From Anaerolineae bacterium (GTDB lineage: Bacteria; Chloroflexota; Anaerolineae; JAAYZQ01): a DNA stretch of 16,193 bases. This document shows positions 6,584 to 13,824 of the stretch, in pieces (position 1 is the stretch's first letter; every line of letters begins with the position of its first letter). The stretch covers positions 1 to 16,193 of the forward strand of contig JAFGOG010000512.1 of assembly GCA_016926595.1 (NCBI GenBank), written 5' to 3'. A model generated the notes under the pieces. That model worked only from the letters and a program-made list of their open reading frames with translations. It did no database searches and was not told where the DNA came from. Position numbers and translations under genes: made by a program.

Positions 6584-8854
6584 TCAGTCTTGCTCTTTGC
6601 TTCTTGCTGCTTGCTCTTGCCAGACGAGACGTACCGTCGTCCCCCAGCCGGGAGATGATTCCAGCGTCCAGTCACCGCTGACAAGGTTTGCCCGCTCCTG
6701 CATGCCCGCCAGGCCGAAATGCCCCTGGCTGGCCAGGTCGCGAACGGCGGCCGGCACGATAAACCCCTGCCCGTCGTCGTGGACGACCAACGTCAGGCGA
6801 GTTGCCTGCCAGATCAAGCGGATGGTCGCTTGTTGAGCTGATGCGTGGCGGGCGATGTTAGCCAGCGCCTCCTGCGCCACTCGGTAAAAGTTGACAGCCA
6901 CATCCTCCGGCAGGGAACGCAGCTCAACATCGGATGGTAGGTCGAGGCGGGCGGCGACGCCGTGCTGGGCCGACCACTCTTCGGCCAGGGCGCGGAGCGC
7001 GGCCCCCAGGCCGAAGGTGTCCAGCATCGGCGGTCGCAACTCAGCACATACCTGTCGCAGCTCAGAGAGCAGCCCCCGAACCTCGGCACGCATTGCCGTC
7101 ATCACCTCTCCCGCTGGCGTAGTATGGCCTCGCACCTGGCTCCATTCGGCCAGCAATAACCCCAGTTGCAGATTCAACCCCACCAGAGTCTGGATCGGGC
7201 CATCGTGCAGATCACGGGCCAGCCGGGCACGCTCCTCCTCGCGGGAGCGGAGCAGTCGGTGCTGCATCTCGCGGATCTCGTCCAGTTGACGGCGCAGCCT
7301 TTCCACCAGGAGCACATTACTCAATGTGGTCTCGGCCTGACGAGCCAGGGTGTGGAGAATGCGCCGGTCGGAGGCGGAAAAATCCTCCCCATCATGCCGG
7401 GGTCCCACCGTCCACATACCGTGCACCTGGTCTTCGAAAGTGAGAGGGAATTGGGGGTTGGAGGTTGGAAGTTGGAGGTTGGTACGTTGATCTTGGTCTC
7501 CCACCCACAGGTGGCCGGGTTGGAGCTGCATCAGGCTGGGTACCTGGCGGGTCAGCACCTCGACCAGTTGTTCTCGTTCGAGAGTACGGGCCAGGATGTC
7601 ACACACCGTCTCGACTACGCCGGGGTAGTCGTACCAACCGCCGTAAAAAAGGTGGTCTATCAGTCGCTGCACCCAGGTCCGCGCCCGATCAAAGGTCAGC
7701 CCTGCGACCAGCACCATCCCGGCAACGACCATCGCCGGGAACAGCCCTTCGTCGAAAAGATAGCGCCGGGCAGCCAGGCAGGGACCCAAGCAGAGAAGGA
7801 AAATGCCCAGTGAGAGGATGACATAGACCAACGTCCGATTGAGCAAGCGGTCCATGCCGAACAGATTGTGGCGAACGGTGGCATACAAATAGCTCAAGGG
7901 GATGACGGCCAGGAACAGGCTTACCAGCCAGCGTGGTACGTCCGGCGTGTAGCCCATGACGAGGGTCGGCAGCACGTACCCCAGGAGTGGTGGCGTCAAG
8001 CCCAGGAAGGTGCCAGCCACGACGACACGCAAGCGGCGGCGGCCATCGGGTGTTGCCCGGCGCGCGTAGACATAGACAACCATGCCCAGAGCGATGCAAC
8101 TCACCAGCACAACGTAGAAGGCAGTTGCGCTCGTCCAGGGGGCAGCACGCGACAGCCCATCGACGGTGACTGCCAGCGCCAGCCCGTAGAGCAGGCTCAA
8201 CACCTGACGGCGCCGGCGGGTTGTGCCCAACTCGACAGGGAAGGTGAGATGGAAGTGCAAGAAAAGGGTAACCGCCAGGTAAAAACTACCAAACTCCAGG
8301 AAAACCATCCAACGCGGGGGCAATGAGAAGCGCGGATAGGCCAAGCCGGGCAGCAAGGGAATGGCCGCCGCCTGAAACAGTAGGAAAAGGAGCCGGACGT
8401 GCTTCTGCTGGAAGCGCCGCCAGAGCAGCAGCGTGCCGGTGGCCCAAAAGGTCAGGGCGACCAGAACGGCGCTGAATAGTTGCCAGCGCGTCGCCTGCAA
8501 CATCGAGCCTGCCGTTACAGTGACAGTCAGTGGCTGACCATCCCGCATGACCTCAAACTCATAGGTCTGCCCCAACCGCCGGTCATAGCCGGCGTCGAAA
8601 GGGATACCATCCACCGCCAGGATGGCATCACCCACCTGCAATCCGGCCTGCTCGGCTGAACTGCCACCCATCACCTTGGAGATGACGGGGGGGGCTGAGT
8701 CATCGCGGTAGAACCCCAGCATCGCGACATGCCCTTGATGGTAGAGCGTGTACACCACCAAGGCCGGGACCATCGCCGTCAGCAGCGCAAAGAGCCAACG
8801 CCAGTGAGGGCGCAGCCACCGCGCTTCTACCGGGCGCTCCGTTTCAGGTCCCAT
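6584..8854 (-). CDS. PDZ-containing, ComP-like membrane histidine kinase
   Basis: This sensor kinase should phosphorylate the response regulator encoded just upstream. I choose ATG 8854 (756 aa): it overlaps the regulator's stop by 11 bases, and the frame beyond it (to 8947) is regulator coding sequence. Order: TM1 (about 19-40); extracytoplasmic PDZ domain (about 52-115; SSAEQAGLQVGDAILAVDGI); seven or so further TM helices to about 390, with PLSYLYATVRHNLFGMDRLLNRTLVYV as in ComP-type kinases; a GAF-like region; a HisKA_3 dimerisation helix with His550 in RDLHDGPIQTL; and an HATPase domain (N box NFYRVAQEALANIARHA, VVHDDGQGF, GHFGLAGMQERA). PDZ after TM1 is the layout of Bacillus ComP, so a peptide or envelope signal is plausible. 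Two heptanucleotide repeat tracts lie in the gene, one in the GAF-like region and one forming the last codons. Confidence 0.9.
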   Translation of the reverse strand: MGPETERPVEARWLRPHWRWLFALLTAMVPALVVYTLYHQGHVAMLGFYRDDSAPPVISKVMGGSSAEQAGLQVGDAILAVDGIPFDAGYDRRLGQTYEFEVMRDGQPLTVTVTAGSMLQATRWQLFSAVLVALTFWATGTLLLWRRFQQKHVRLLFLLFQAAAIPLLPGLAYPRFSLPPRWMVFLEFGSFYLAVTLFLHFHLTFPVELGTTRRRRQVLSLLYGLALAVTVDGLSRAAPWTSATAFYVVLVSCIALGMVVYVYARRATPDGRRRLRVVVAGTFLGLTPPLLGYVLPTLVMGYTPDVPRWLVSLFLAVIPLSYLYATVRHNLFGMDRLLNRTLVYVILSLGIFLLCLGPCLAARRYLFDEGLFPAMVVAGMVLVAGLTFDRARTWVQRLIDHLFYGGWYDYPGVVETVCDILARTLEREQLVEVLTRQVPSLMQLQPGHLWVGDQDQRTNLQLPTSNPQFPLTFEDQVHGMWTVGPRHDGEDFSASDRRILHTLARQAETTLSNVLLVERLRRQLDEIREMQHRLLRSREEERARLARDLHDGPIQTLVGLNLQLGLLLAEWSQVRGHTTPAGEVMTAMRAEVRGLLSELRQVCAELRPPMLDTFGLGAALRALAEEWSAQHGVAARLDLPSDVELRSLPEDVAVNFYRVAQEALANIARHASAQQATIRLIWQATRLTLVVHDDGQGFIVPAAVRDLASQGHFGLAGMQERANLVSGDWTLESSPGWGTTVRLVWQEQAARSKEQD
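6588..6615. repeat. Heptanucleotide tandem repeat forming the kinase C-terminus
   Basis: Four 7-base units TCTTGCT, CTTTGCT, TCTTGCT and GCTTGCT run head to tail, ending one base from the kinase stop codon at 6586-6584. On the coding strand the consensus is AGCAAGA, translated as the charged tail EQAARSKEQD after the last HATPase strand. The tract therefore seems to have extended or replaced the original C-terminus. Confidence 0.65.
7456..7483. repeat. Heptanucleotide tandem repeat inside the kinase gene
   Basis: Units GGTTGGA, GGTTGGA, AGTTGGA and GGTTGGT are in tandem, with a weak fifth (AATTGGG) before them. On the coding strand they encode a Thr/Asn/Gln/Pro-rich stretch (TNLQLPTSNPQFP) between LWVGDQDQ and FEDQVHGMW of the GAF-like region. 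This looks like an in-frame insertion of repeat DNA into a surface loop. A change of one unit would shift the frame. Confidence 0.65.
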
Positions 8855-9518
8855 GGCGAGGATTCTCTTCCGCTGGAACTGGTACCAACCCACGGCTGAT
8901 GGCCCACAGCACTGCCTCCGCACGGGAAGCCAGGCCCAGCTTGCCATAGATATTGCTGACGTGGTTCTGCACCGTGCGCTTGGTTAGGACCAACCGCTGG
9001 GCGATGGCGGCATTGTCGAGGCCCAAGGCCAGCAGGCAGAGCACTTCTGTCTCACGGGAGGTGAGGGGCAAAAGGTCTGGTTGGGGGCGGGAGGGCGGCT
9101 GCCCAAGGATGCGGCGCACGATCGGGCCAGACACTGCCGGGCTGAGCCAGGTTTCCCCTCGCGCCGCCGCCCGCACGGCACTCACCAGCGTCTCCAGCGC
9201 CTCATCTTTGAGGACGTAGCCGGTAGCCCCGCTCTCCAAAAGCCCCAACACGGTCTGATTGTCGTCGTGGACGGTCAGGACGAGGATGGCTGTCTGTATG
9301 TCCCGCTTGCGCAGGCGATGGGTCACCTCCAGGCCATTCAGGTCAGGCAGATTGACGTCCAACACCAACACGTCGGGCTGGTATTGTGCCACCAGGCGCA
9401 GGGCATCGTCGCCACTTGCCCCCTCTGCCACAACTTGGACATCTCCTGCGGCATCCAGGACGGTCCGCATTCCGGCGCGGACGATAGGATGGTCGTCTAC
9501 AATCACCACTCTTGTCAT
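8844..9518 (-). CDS. NarL/LuxR-type response regulator
   Basis: This 224-aa regulator has a receiver domain (1-120) with Asp8-Asp9, phospho-acceptor Asp54 (VLVLDVNLPDLNG), Thr in LVLTVHDD and Lys in GYVLKDE. A linker follows, then a LuxR-type HTH (about 150-215; LTSRETEVLCLLALGLDNAAIAQRL and KRTVQNHVSNIYGKLG). The start at 9518 is set by GAGGGG 6 nt upstream and the usual MTRVVIVDDH opening. The frame stays open to 9797, but that part has no receiver homology and begins inside the promoter. The gene overlaps the kinase start by 11 bases, so the pair is co-translated. Its targets are unknown; the perfect inverted repeat in its own leader is a possible autoregulatory site. Confidence 0.93.
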   Translation of the reverse strand: MTRVVIVDDHPIVRAGMRTVLDAAGDVQVVAEGASGDDALRLVAQYQPDVLVLDVNLPDLNGLEVTHRLRKRDIQTAILVLTVHDDNQTVLGLLESGATGYVLKDEALETLVSAVRAAARGETWLSPAVSGPIVRRILGQPPSRPQPDLLPLTSRETEVLCLLALGLDNAAIAQRLVLTKRTVQNHVSNIYGKLGLASRAEAVLWAISRGLVPVPAEENPRHGT

Positions 9519-9782
9519 GGAACGCCCCTCAACGTTTCTCGCATCAGCATGTTTCACAAGTAGAGTCCCGAACCTTCTTTGGTTGTTCTGTGGACTCCAG
9601 AATGCTTGTGAGGCCCTCTTTCCGCAACTTGTTGCGGATTCCGAACGGGCATTAGGCTGTCGGTCCTTCACGACTATCGTCCAACTCGGCCTGAAGAAAG
9701 GCGACCATGGTTGCCCGGCCCGATGAAACCGTCCACGTGTTCCGGCCATGTCGTCCACTTGTCGGAGCGAAGCGACGTTAGC
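9519..9782 (-). promoter_or_regulatory. Long 5' leader of the two-component operon
   Basis: From the predicted start near 9782 to the regulator ATG is about 264 nt with no supported gene. It contains the perfect inverted repeat described separately at 9621-9638, and a weaker pair GAGTCC/GGACTC bracketing 9567-9599. I do not recognise a known riboswitch. Continued open frame through the leader lacks a ribosome site and resembles nothing I know. Confidence 0.4.
9621..9638. promoter_or_regulatory. Perfect inverted repeat in the operon leader
   Basis: TCCGCAACTTGTTGCGGA has 8-base arms around a TT centre. As DNA it is a good dimeric operator, and a NarL-type dimer would bind such a site; as RNA it forms a 7-base stem with a 4-base loop. 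It lies about 145 bases downstream of the predicted start, which favours a leader-RNA or roadblock role over classical repression. Confidence 0.45.
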
Positions 9783-9788
9783 AGGATT

Positions 9789-9817
9789 ATTATACATTAG
9801 GTGGTCGGCATGGGCAA
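9789..9817 (-). promoter_or_regulatory. Sigma70-type promoter for the two-component operon
   Basis: On the minus strand TTGCCC (9817-9812; 4 of 6 to the -35 consensus) is followed by exactly 17 bases and a perfect TATAAT (9794-9789). It is the best promoter match in the window and points at the response regulator. In the remaining non-coding 9818-9990 I see only the GC hairpin at 9955-9969. Confidence 0.6.
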
Positions 9818-9954
9818 GGGAGAATTCGTCTTGCGCCGGGATTCTACCAATGGAACCTCAGGTAGCGTCACAGCGCAGTTTCCTACCAGAGATGAAGATA
9901 CCACGCATTACACAAAGTATACGAACGATAGCGCGCCATAGGGCGGGGTGGCGC

Positions 9955-9969
9955 GGCCGGAGACCGGCC
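9955..9969. terminator. GC hairpin after the truncated isochorismatase
   Basis: GGCCGG and CCGGCC pair around AGA, 21 bases past the truncated hydrolase stop on the minus strand. There is no T-run after it, so termination is only suggested by position. Confidence 0.3.
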
Positions 9970-9990
9970 ACAGCGGTGGGGTGGCACGGG

Positions 9991-10407
9991 TTACCCCAGG
10001 ATCTTTTTGAGGGCGCTGTAGGAAATGGGATCATTGATGCTTTCGACAAAGGCGATGTTGGCCGGGACGCTGCTGGCCAGGGAGCCGCGGAGGATGATGG
10101 GGGTCAGGTCAAAGTCCACGGCACCCCGGTAGGTGGACAGGACGCAGTATTCGGCGCAAAAGCCGGTGATGATCACGGTGTCGACGCCGAGCTTGTGCAG
10201 ATCGTCGAGAAGGGGGGTCTTGGTGAAGACGTTGCTGTAGGTCTTGTGGATGTGCAGGTCGGAGGGGAGGATGTTGAGCTGTTCGGGCAGATCAAAGCCA
10301 TCCTGGCCGGGGATGAGGTTCTCCTCTTTTTCCATGTGCTGGATGCAGAAGATGGGCAGGCATTTGTCGGCAGTTGACAACCTCACTCTTGACCATGACC
10401 AATCCAC
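9991..10407 (-). pseudogene. Isochorismatase-family hydrolase lacking its N-terminus
   Basis: The 138-aa frame matches the C-terminal two thirds of cysteine hydrolases of the isochorismatase/nicotinamidase fold: the 'PIFCIQHM' strand, the catalytic-type Lys55 in HIHKTYSNVFTKTPL, and the nucleophile Cys88 in ITGFCAEYCVLSTYRGAVD, then a normal C-terminus. The first strand with the catalytic Asp (VxDMQ-type) is missing. The frame continues upstream without an ATG to a TGA near 10513, through LKADRLVDW, which may still be homologous, but no VxDMQ-like strand appears in any minus-strand frame there. The only start is GTG 10407, without a clear ribosome site. Usual family length is about 180-210 aa. 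I regard it as a decayed gene. A sequencing error is an alternative. Confidence 0.7.
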
Positions 10408-10645
10408 AAGACGATCTGCCTTGAGTTGGAAGAGACTTGGTGTTTGACTTTGTACGACGGAAAAAATGCGGCTTATTGACCCTCTGGAGCCCTGTTTAGC
10501 GTCTCAAACGGCCACTTCCCGTCGGCCAATCCCCCTTGCACGTCCTTGTGCGACACCTAGCTATTATAAATTATGTAAACCTGCATTTAGAAAACATTCA
10601 CTTCAGTCTTGGGACTTTTACTACCTTGCACAACCCCCAAGGCAG
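10408..10645. other. Non-coding AT-rich gap between the hydrolase remnant and the Fe-S gene
   Basis: No gene found. The segment 10555-10610 is much more AT-rich than its surroundings and contains a minus-strand TATAAT (10568-10563) with no good -35 at 16-18 bases, so it could be a weak promoter or the scar of the event that removed the hydrolase N-terminus. Confidence 0.35.
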
Positions 10646-11344
10646 CTATTTCCGCCCATGAGGACAGACGTACAGACAAAGCCCACATACAGCCACCCTG
10701 CCATCGGCCTGAAGCTCGTCGAAATAGTGATCGCAGGCATGGGCATCGAAGCGAACCTCACGCGGTTCACCGGCACGGAAGGGTTCGCCATTGAAAGCAC
10801 CCACGGGGCAGGCATCGACGCATTGCGTGCAGTTTCCACATCTCTCGGCCATCGGCGCACCAGCAGGTTCCAGGGGAGCAGTGGTGAGGATAGTAGCCCA
10901 GCGCACCCGCGGCCCGCGCTGGGGTGTGACCAGCAGGCAACTCTTGCCGATCCAGCCCATGCCGGCCAGGTGGGCCGCCAGCTTGTGAGAAAAGATCCCA
11001 CAGAGCCGTTCGTCGTCCACCGATTTGGAGGCCGGCACAGGATAGACCTGATGCCCTTCACCCTGGAGCACGCTGCTCAGTCGGGAAACGAGCAAGTCGA
11101 GACGCTGGTTGACCAGGTCATAGGCGTGATGTCGATAGTTCACCGCCACGGCCCGCTCGGCCCTGCGGGGCAACTGGTCGACAATGCCATCAAACAGGGA
11201 GATGCCCACCGATATCGCCCGCGGATAGGCAGCTATTTCTGGCCCGCCTTGATCCCGGATGGATTCGTAGGCCAGCGAAAGATCGGCCACACCAAAAAAG
11301 TCTGCCCCCCAGGTCTCTGCCAGGGATTGTAAGCGCCTATTCAT
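10646..11344 (-). CDS. Short QueG-like double [4Fe-4S] protein
   Basis: This 232-aa protein resembles the reductase core of epoxyqueuosine reductase (QueG): an N-terminal cobalamin-binding-like region ([17 protein letters not shown]), the [17 protein letters not shown] stretch, and a ferredoxin-type pair of clusters using Cys169, 172, 175, 179 ([16 protein letters not shown]) and Cys204, 220, 223, 227 ([11 protein letters not shown]). It lacks the C-terminal HEAT repeats, being about 140 residues shorter than QueG, and the acidic motif normally ahead of the GWIGK segment is replaced by [15 protein letters not shown]. So it is probably a paralogue with another substrate, perhaps a corrinoid or other redox partner, not queuosine synthesis itself. 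Its ATG overlaps the end of the 30-codon ORF by 8 bases. It is the last gene of the ankyrin/deacetylase operon. Confidence 0.8.
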   Translation of the reverse strand: MNRRLQSLAETWGADFFGVADLSLAYESIRDQGGPEIAAYPRAISVGISLFDGIVDQLPRRAERAVAVNYRHHAYDLVNQRLDLLVSRLSSVLQGEGHQVYPVPASKSVDDERLCGIFSHKLAAHLAGMGWIGKSCLLVTPQRGPRVRWATILTTAPLEPAGAPMAERCGNCTQCVDACPVGAFNGEPFRAGEPREVRFDAHACDHYFDELQADGRVAVCGLCLYVCPHGRK

Positions 11345-11429
11345 GATTCTTGACCACCGCCGGGGTGCCGAACGCCCGGCCCGCTGTTGTCACCTCGTCC
11401 ATCGACCTCACTACGGGTGGTTTTTTCAT
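11337..11429 (-). CDS. 30-codon micro-ORF coupled to both neighbours
   Basis: ATG at 11429 overlaps the deacetylase stop as ATGA, and the TAG at 11339-11337 lies inside the first codons of the Fe-S gene (ATGAATAG). The product starts [13 protein letters not shown] and ends [10 protein letters not shown]; it has no membrane segment and a slightly basic N-terminus. There is no strong ribosome site beyond re-initiation from the deacetylase stop. It resembles no family I know. It may be a true small protein or a translational bridge that carries ribosomes to the Fe-S gene. If it were not translated, the 81 bases between the two genes would be plain spacer. Confidence 0.4.
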   Translation of the reverse strand: MKKPPVVRSMDEVTTAGRAFGTPAVVKNHE

Positions 11430-12325
11430 GGCTTTGACTCCTCCTCGATCCCGGCGAACAGATCGTACTCCAATCGGCCATCCTCCACCACGGGGACGGC
11501 GCGCGTAAAGCTGTCGAAGCGGAAGAGCCACCGGCGCACCAAGGCGGGAAAACCGTGCTGCCCGCCGACCGCCTGGCTGGCATGGCAGAGGGCAGCCCGC
11601 TGGCTGGCCTCGAGGTAGGGGGTGATCCGGATCTTGGCCGTCACCACCTGGTCCACAGCGACGATGCGCTGCAGATCCATGTCCCGGTTGCGACCCACTG
11701 CCGCCGGATCCTGGCCAAAGAGGGGCATGAGTTTGACCAGAAACTTGACCAATCGCCGCGGAAAAGCGGTATAGTACAGCTTGCGCGGACGGTAGGGGAC
11801 CAACCCCTCATCCAGTTGCCACGAAAACCGGGCCGGGTCGCCCGCCGCCTGAAAGGCTAACACCGTCGCCTGGTGCATCCTGACGTGATCGGGGTGAAAG
11901 GTGCCGCCGCTGGGATCAAAGGTGATCACCACCTGGGGCCGGATCTGGCGGATGAGGGCTACGATCCTGCCCGCCACCTCCTCCAGCGGCGCCTGAAACA
12001 GAGAGTCAGGATGCTCGTTGTGAGGTGAATTCTCCATGCCCGAGTCGCGGTAGCCCAGCAGGTGCAAGCCGGCCAGGCCCAGGTGGCCTGCGGCGCACTC
12101 CAGTTCGCGCGTCCGCAGCTCGGCGAGGGAATCATGGCCCGCCAGCAGTTCCGGATCGACGTCGCCCGCCTCGCCGCGCGTGGCACAGGCGTAGTGAACG
12201 GCCACACCCTGGCGGGCATAGTGGATGATGGTCCCCGCCGGCCCAAAAGACTCGTCGTCGGGGTGGGCAAAGGCGACCAACAACCGCCAGGCAGCGTCCA
12301 TCTCTTTGAGAATCATCGATTCCAT
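11426..12325 (-). CDS. PIG-L (LmbE-like) family zinc N-deacetylase
   Basis: This 299-aa protein belongs to the family that removes acetyl groups from N-acetylglucosaminyl conjugates (MshB, BshB, PIG-L). It shows the AHPDDE signature (His21, Asp24 as zinc ligands, Asp23 as likely general base) and the HPDH motif with His147 as third ligand (FHPDHVRMHQA), plus GEAGD and GYRDSGM. The C-terminal 100 residues are longer than in minimal BshB enzymes and close to MshB size. ATGs at 12325, 12316 and 12301 are possible and none has a strong ribosome site; I take the first, 22 bases past the ankyrin gene stop. No glycosyltransferase or ligase for mycothiol or bacillithiol is nearby, so the substrate is open. 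Confidence 0.9.
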   Translation of the reverse strand: MESMILKEMDAAWRLLVAFAHPDDESFGPAGTIIHYARQGVAVHYACATRGEAGDVDPELLAGHDSLAELRTRELECAAGHLGLAGLHLLGYRDSGMENSPHNEHPDSLFQAPLEEVAGRIVALIRQIRPQVVITFDPSGGTFHPDHVRMHQATVLAFQAAGDPARFSWQLDEGLVPYRPRKLYYTAFPRRLVKFLVKLMPLFGQDPAAVGRNRDMDLQRIVAVDQVVTAKIRITPYLEASQRAALCHASQAVGGQHGFPALVRRWLFRFDSFTRAVPVVEDGRLEYDLFAGIEEESKP

Positions 12326-12347
12326 CGGTCACCAACCCCGGATGCGA

Positions 12348-13757
12348 CTATTGAAGGCCCTTCTCCTTGAGCAGTACTCTGATGCTTTCGCCACGATTCC
12401 CTTTCGTCCTCGCAAAGTCAAGCATGCCTCGTTCAGGGAGTTTTTTGCCATCCCAACGTTCCCCGGCCGGCACGCGGTAATGGATGTCGGCGCCAGAGCG
12501 GATGAGTAATCTCGTCATCCGTACCAACCCGCCACTGACAGCAAACACCAGCGGTGTCCAGCCGCGCAAAGCAATATAGCCGCCCGGCCCGGTATGCCTT
12601 GCGTTCACATCCGCGCCGTGCTGAAGGAGCAGCTCGGCCAGATCGTAGAAATTGTCCTGGGCTGCGAGCATCAGTGGGGTATAGCCACTCCCGCTGCGTT
12701 CATCGGGGTCGTTGCCGGCTTCGATCAGGTATTGGACCACCGGCAGATGCCCATTTTTCGCTGCCAGGTGGAATGCTTTACGGCCATCGGGCTGGCGGCT
12801 GGCATGGCCTATATCGGTCAATTTGGCGTGAATGTCCGCCCCCTGGCAGACCAGGTAACGGACCATCTCCAGGTGACCGGAGCTGGCAGCCGTCGTGAGC
12901 GGCGTTCCGCCATAATGGTCGGGGGTGTCGACAATCGCGCCCCGCCCGATCAACATTTCAGCCAGGGGCAGATGCCCATGATTGGCTGCCCACCACAAAG
13001 CGGTCTGGCCGCGTCCAGGATAAAAGTTCCCTTGCAAGTCGGAGCGGGTAAAGTTGACGTCGGCCCCTCGCTCGATCAGCAGTTGGGCGATCTTGTAACG
13101 TCCCAACATGATTGCCAGGATCAAGCCCGAACAGCCCTGATAGTTTCCGCTTCTCACCTTGATGTTCAGATCGGCGCCATCGCCCCAAGCCTGTTCGACA
13201 ACGGCCCGGTCCCCTGCCCAAATGCCATTGGCCAAACGCTGGTTGGGGGACACCGCCGCAGAAACATCCGCCTGGGGGCGAGACTGCGGTGGAGATGGCG
13301 GCGGCTCGATGGGTGGTTCTGCCCGCAGCCCATGTGCTCGTAAGACGGAGCGCACGTCACGGGCCAGCAAGTCACGGTCGTTGTAGTAGGCCATGAACCG
13401 GTCGTACCGTTCATCGACAAAGCCCAGGGCGATGGCCTGTGCCAGTTGGGTTTGCTCATCGCCAGGTGACAACGGTGCACGCAGGTAGTCGAGCATCAGT
13501 TTGCGCAGGTCAGGGTCGGCCTGATCTTGCAACAGTTCGACAATCGCCCGCTTGCGTTCCCAGTCTTGTTCGCGCCAGTATTTCTTGATCAGGTAGGGGA
13601 TGCCCCGCGGCGTAACGTGATCTCGAGCCGTTTCGATTTGCTCGGGATCATGGGTTTGTACAATGCGCCACAGCTGCCGGCGTTTTCGATATGCGCCGTA
13701 AAAGATCAGGGCCGCCGACAAAAGGACGAAAATGACCACATAGAGCAGCATGTTCAT
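12348..13757 (-). CDS. Membrane-anchored ankyrin-repeat protein
   Basis: This 469-aa protein has one N-terminal TM helix (about 3-22), then a helical, HEAT-like region (30-140; IPYLIKKYWREQDWERKRAIVELLQDQADPDLRKLM), a Pro-rich linker (148-162), and seven or eight ankyrin repeats (about 172-465) with clear GADVN turns, for example ALWWAANHGHLPLAEMLIGRGA and PLMLAAQDNFYDLAELLLQHGADVN. With a short N-terminus out and the bulk in the cytoplasm, it should be a protein-binding scaffold at the membrane. Its partner is unknown; the next genes encode a deacetylase and an Fe-S protein. Ankyrin repeats in free-living bacteria need not mean a host-directed effector. The start has a weak ribosome site; a second ATG lies two codons on. 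Confidence 0.88.
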   Translation of the reverse strand: MNMLLYVVIFVLLSAALIFYGAYRKRRQLWRIVQTHDPEQIETARDHVTPRGIPYLIKKYWREQDWERKRAIVELLQDQADPDLRKLMLDYLRAPLSPGDEQTQLAQAIALGFVDERYDRFMAYYNDRDLLARDVRSVLRAHGLRAEPPIEPPPSPPQSRPQADVSAAVSPNQRLANGIWAGDRAVVEQAWGDGADLNIKVRSGNYQGCSGLILAIMLGRYKIAQLLIERGADVNFTRSDLQGNFYPGRGQTALWWAANHGHLPLAEMLIGRGAIVDTPDHYGGTPLTTAASSGHLEMVRYLVCQGADIHAKLTDIGHASRQPDGRKAFHLAAKNGHLPVVQYLIEAGNDPDERSGSGYTPLMLAAQDNFYDLAELLLQHGADVNARHTGPGGYIALRGWTPLVFAVSGGLVRMTRLLIRSGADIHYRVPAGERWDGKKLPERGMLDFARTKGNRGESIRVLLKEKGLQ

Positions 13758-13775
13758 AAATCCAACATCTCGGGG

Positions 13776-13804
13776 ATTGTACCATACACAGAGACAGACC
13801 GCAA
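13776..13804 (-). promoter_or_regulatory. Promoter candidate for the ankyrin operon
   Basis: The minus strand has TTGCGG (13804-13799, first three bases of the -35 consensus), exactly 17 bases, then TACAAT (13781-13776; 5 of 6). The -35 lies in the loop and 3' arm of the hairpin described at 13788-13824, so the same bases could serve both elements. Confidence 0.4.
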
Positions 13805-13824
13805 AACGCGGTCGTCTACTCTGT
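13788..13824. terminator. Two-part hairpin at the end of the 7-TM gene
   Basis: An inner stem GACCGC/GCGGTC (loop AAAAC) is topped by an outer stem ACAGAG/CTCTGT, separated by a small internal loop. It starts at the stop codon of the 7-TM protein gene. No T-run follows on the minus strand, so it may mark the operon boundary by attenuation or RNA protection. Confidence 0.4.

Noticed and set aside
9519..9797. N-terminal extension of the response regulator to 317 aa
   Set aside because: The extra 93 codons start within the -10 box of a strong promoter, have no receiver homology, and the internal ATG at 9518 has a good ribosome site and the family's normal N-terminus.
10408..10645. tRNA or other small RNA gene in the gap
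   Set aside because: I looked for tRNA-like arms and conserved T-loop sequence and found none; only AT-rich DNA with a poor promoter-like match.
10466..11332. Plus-strand open frame of 288 codons
   Set aside because: It is antisense to the Fe-S gene, whose eight cluster cysteines confirm the minus strand as coding; the remainder lies over the non-coding gap.
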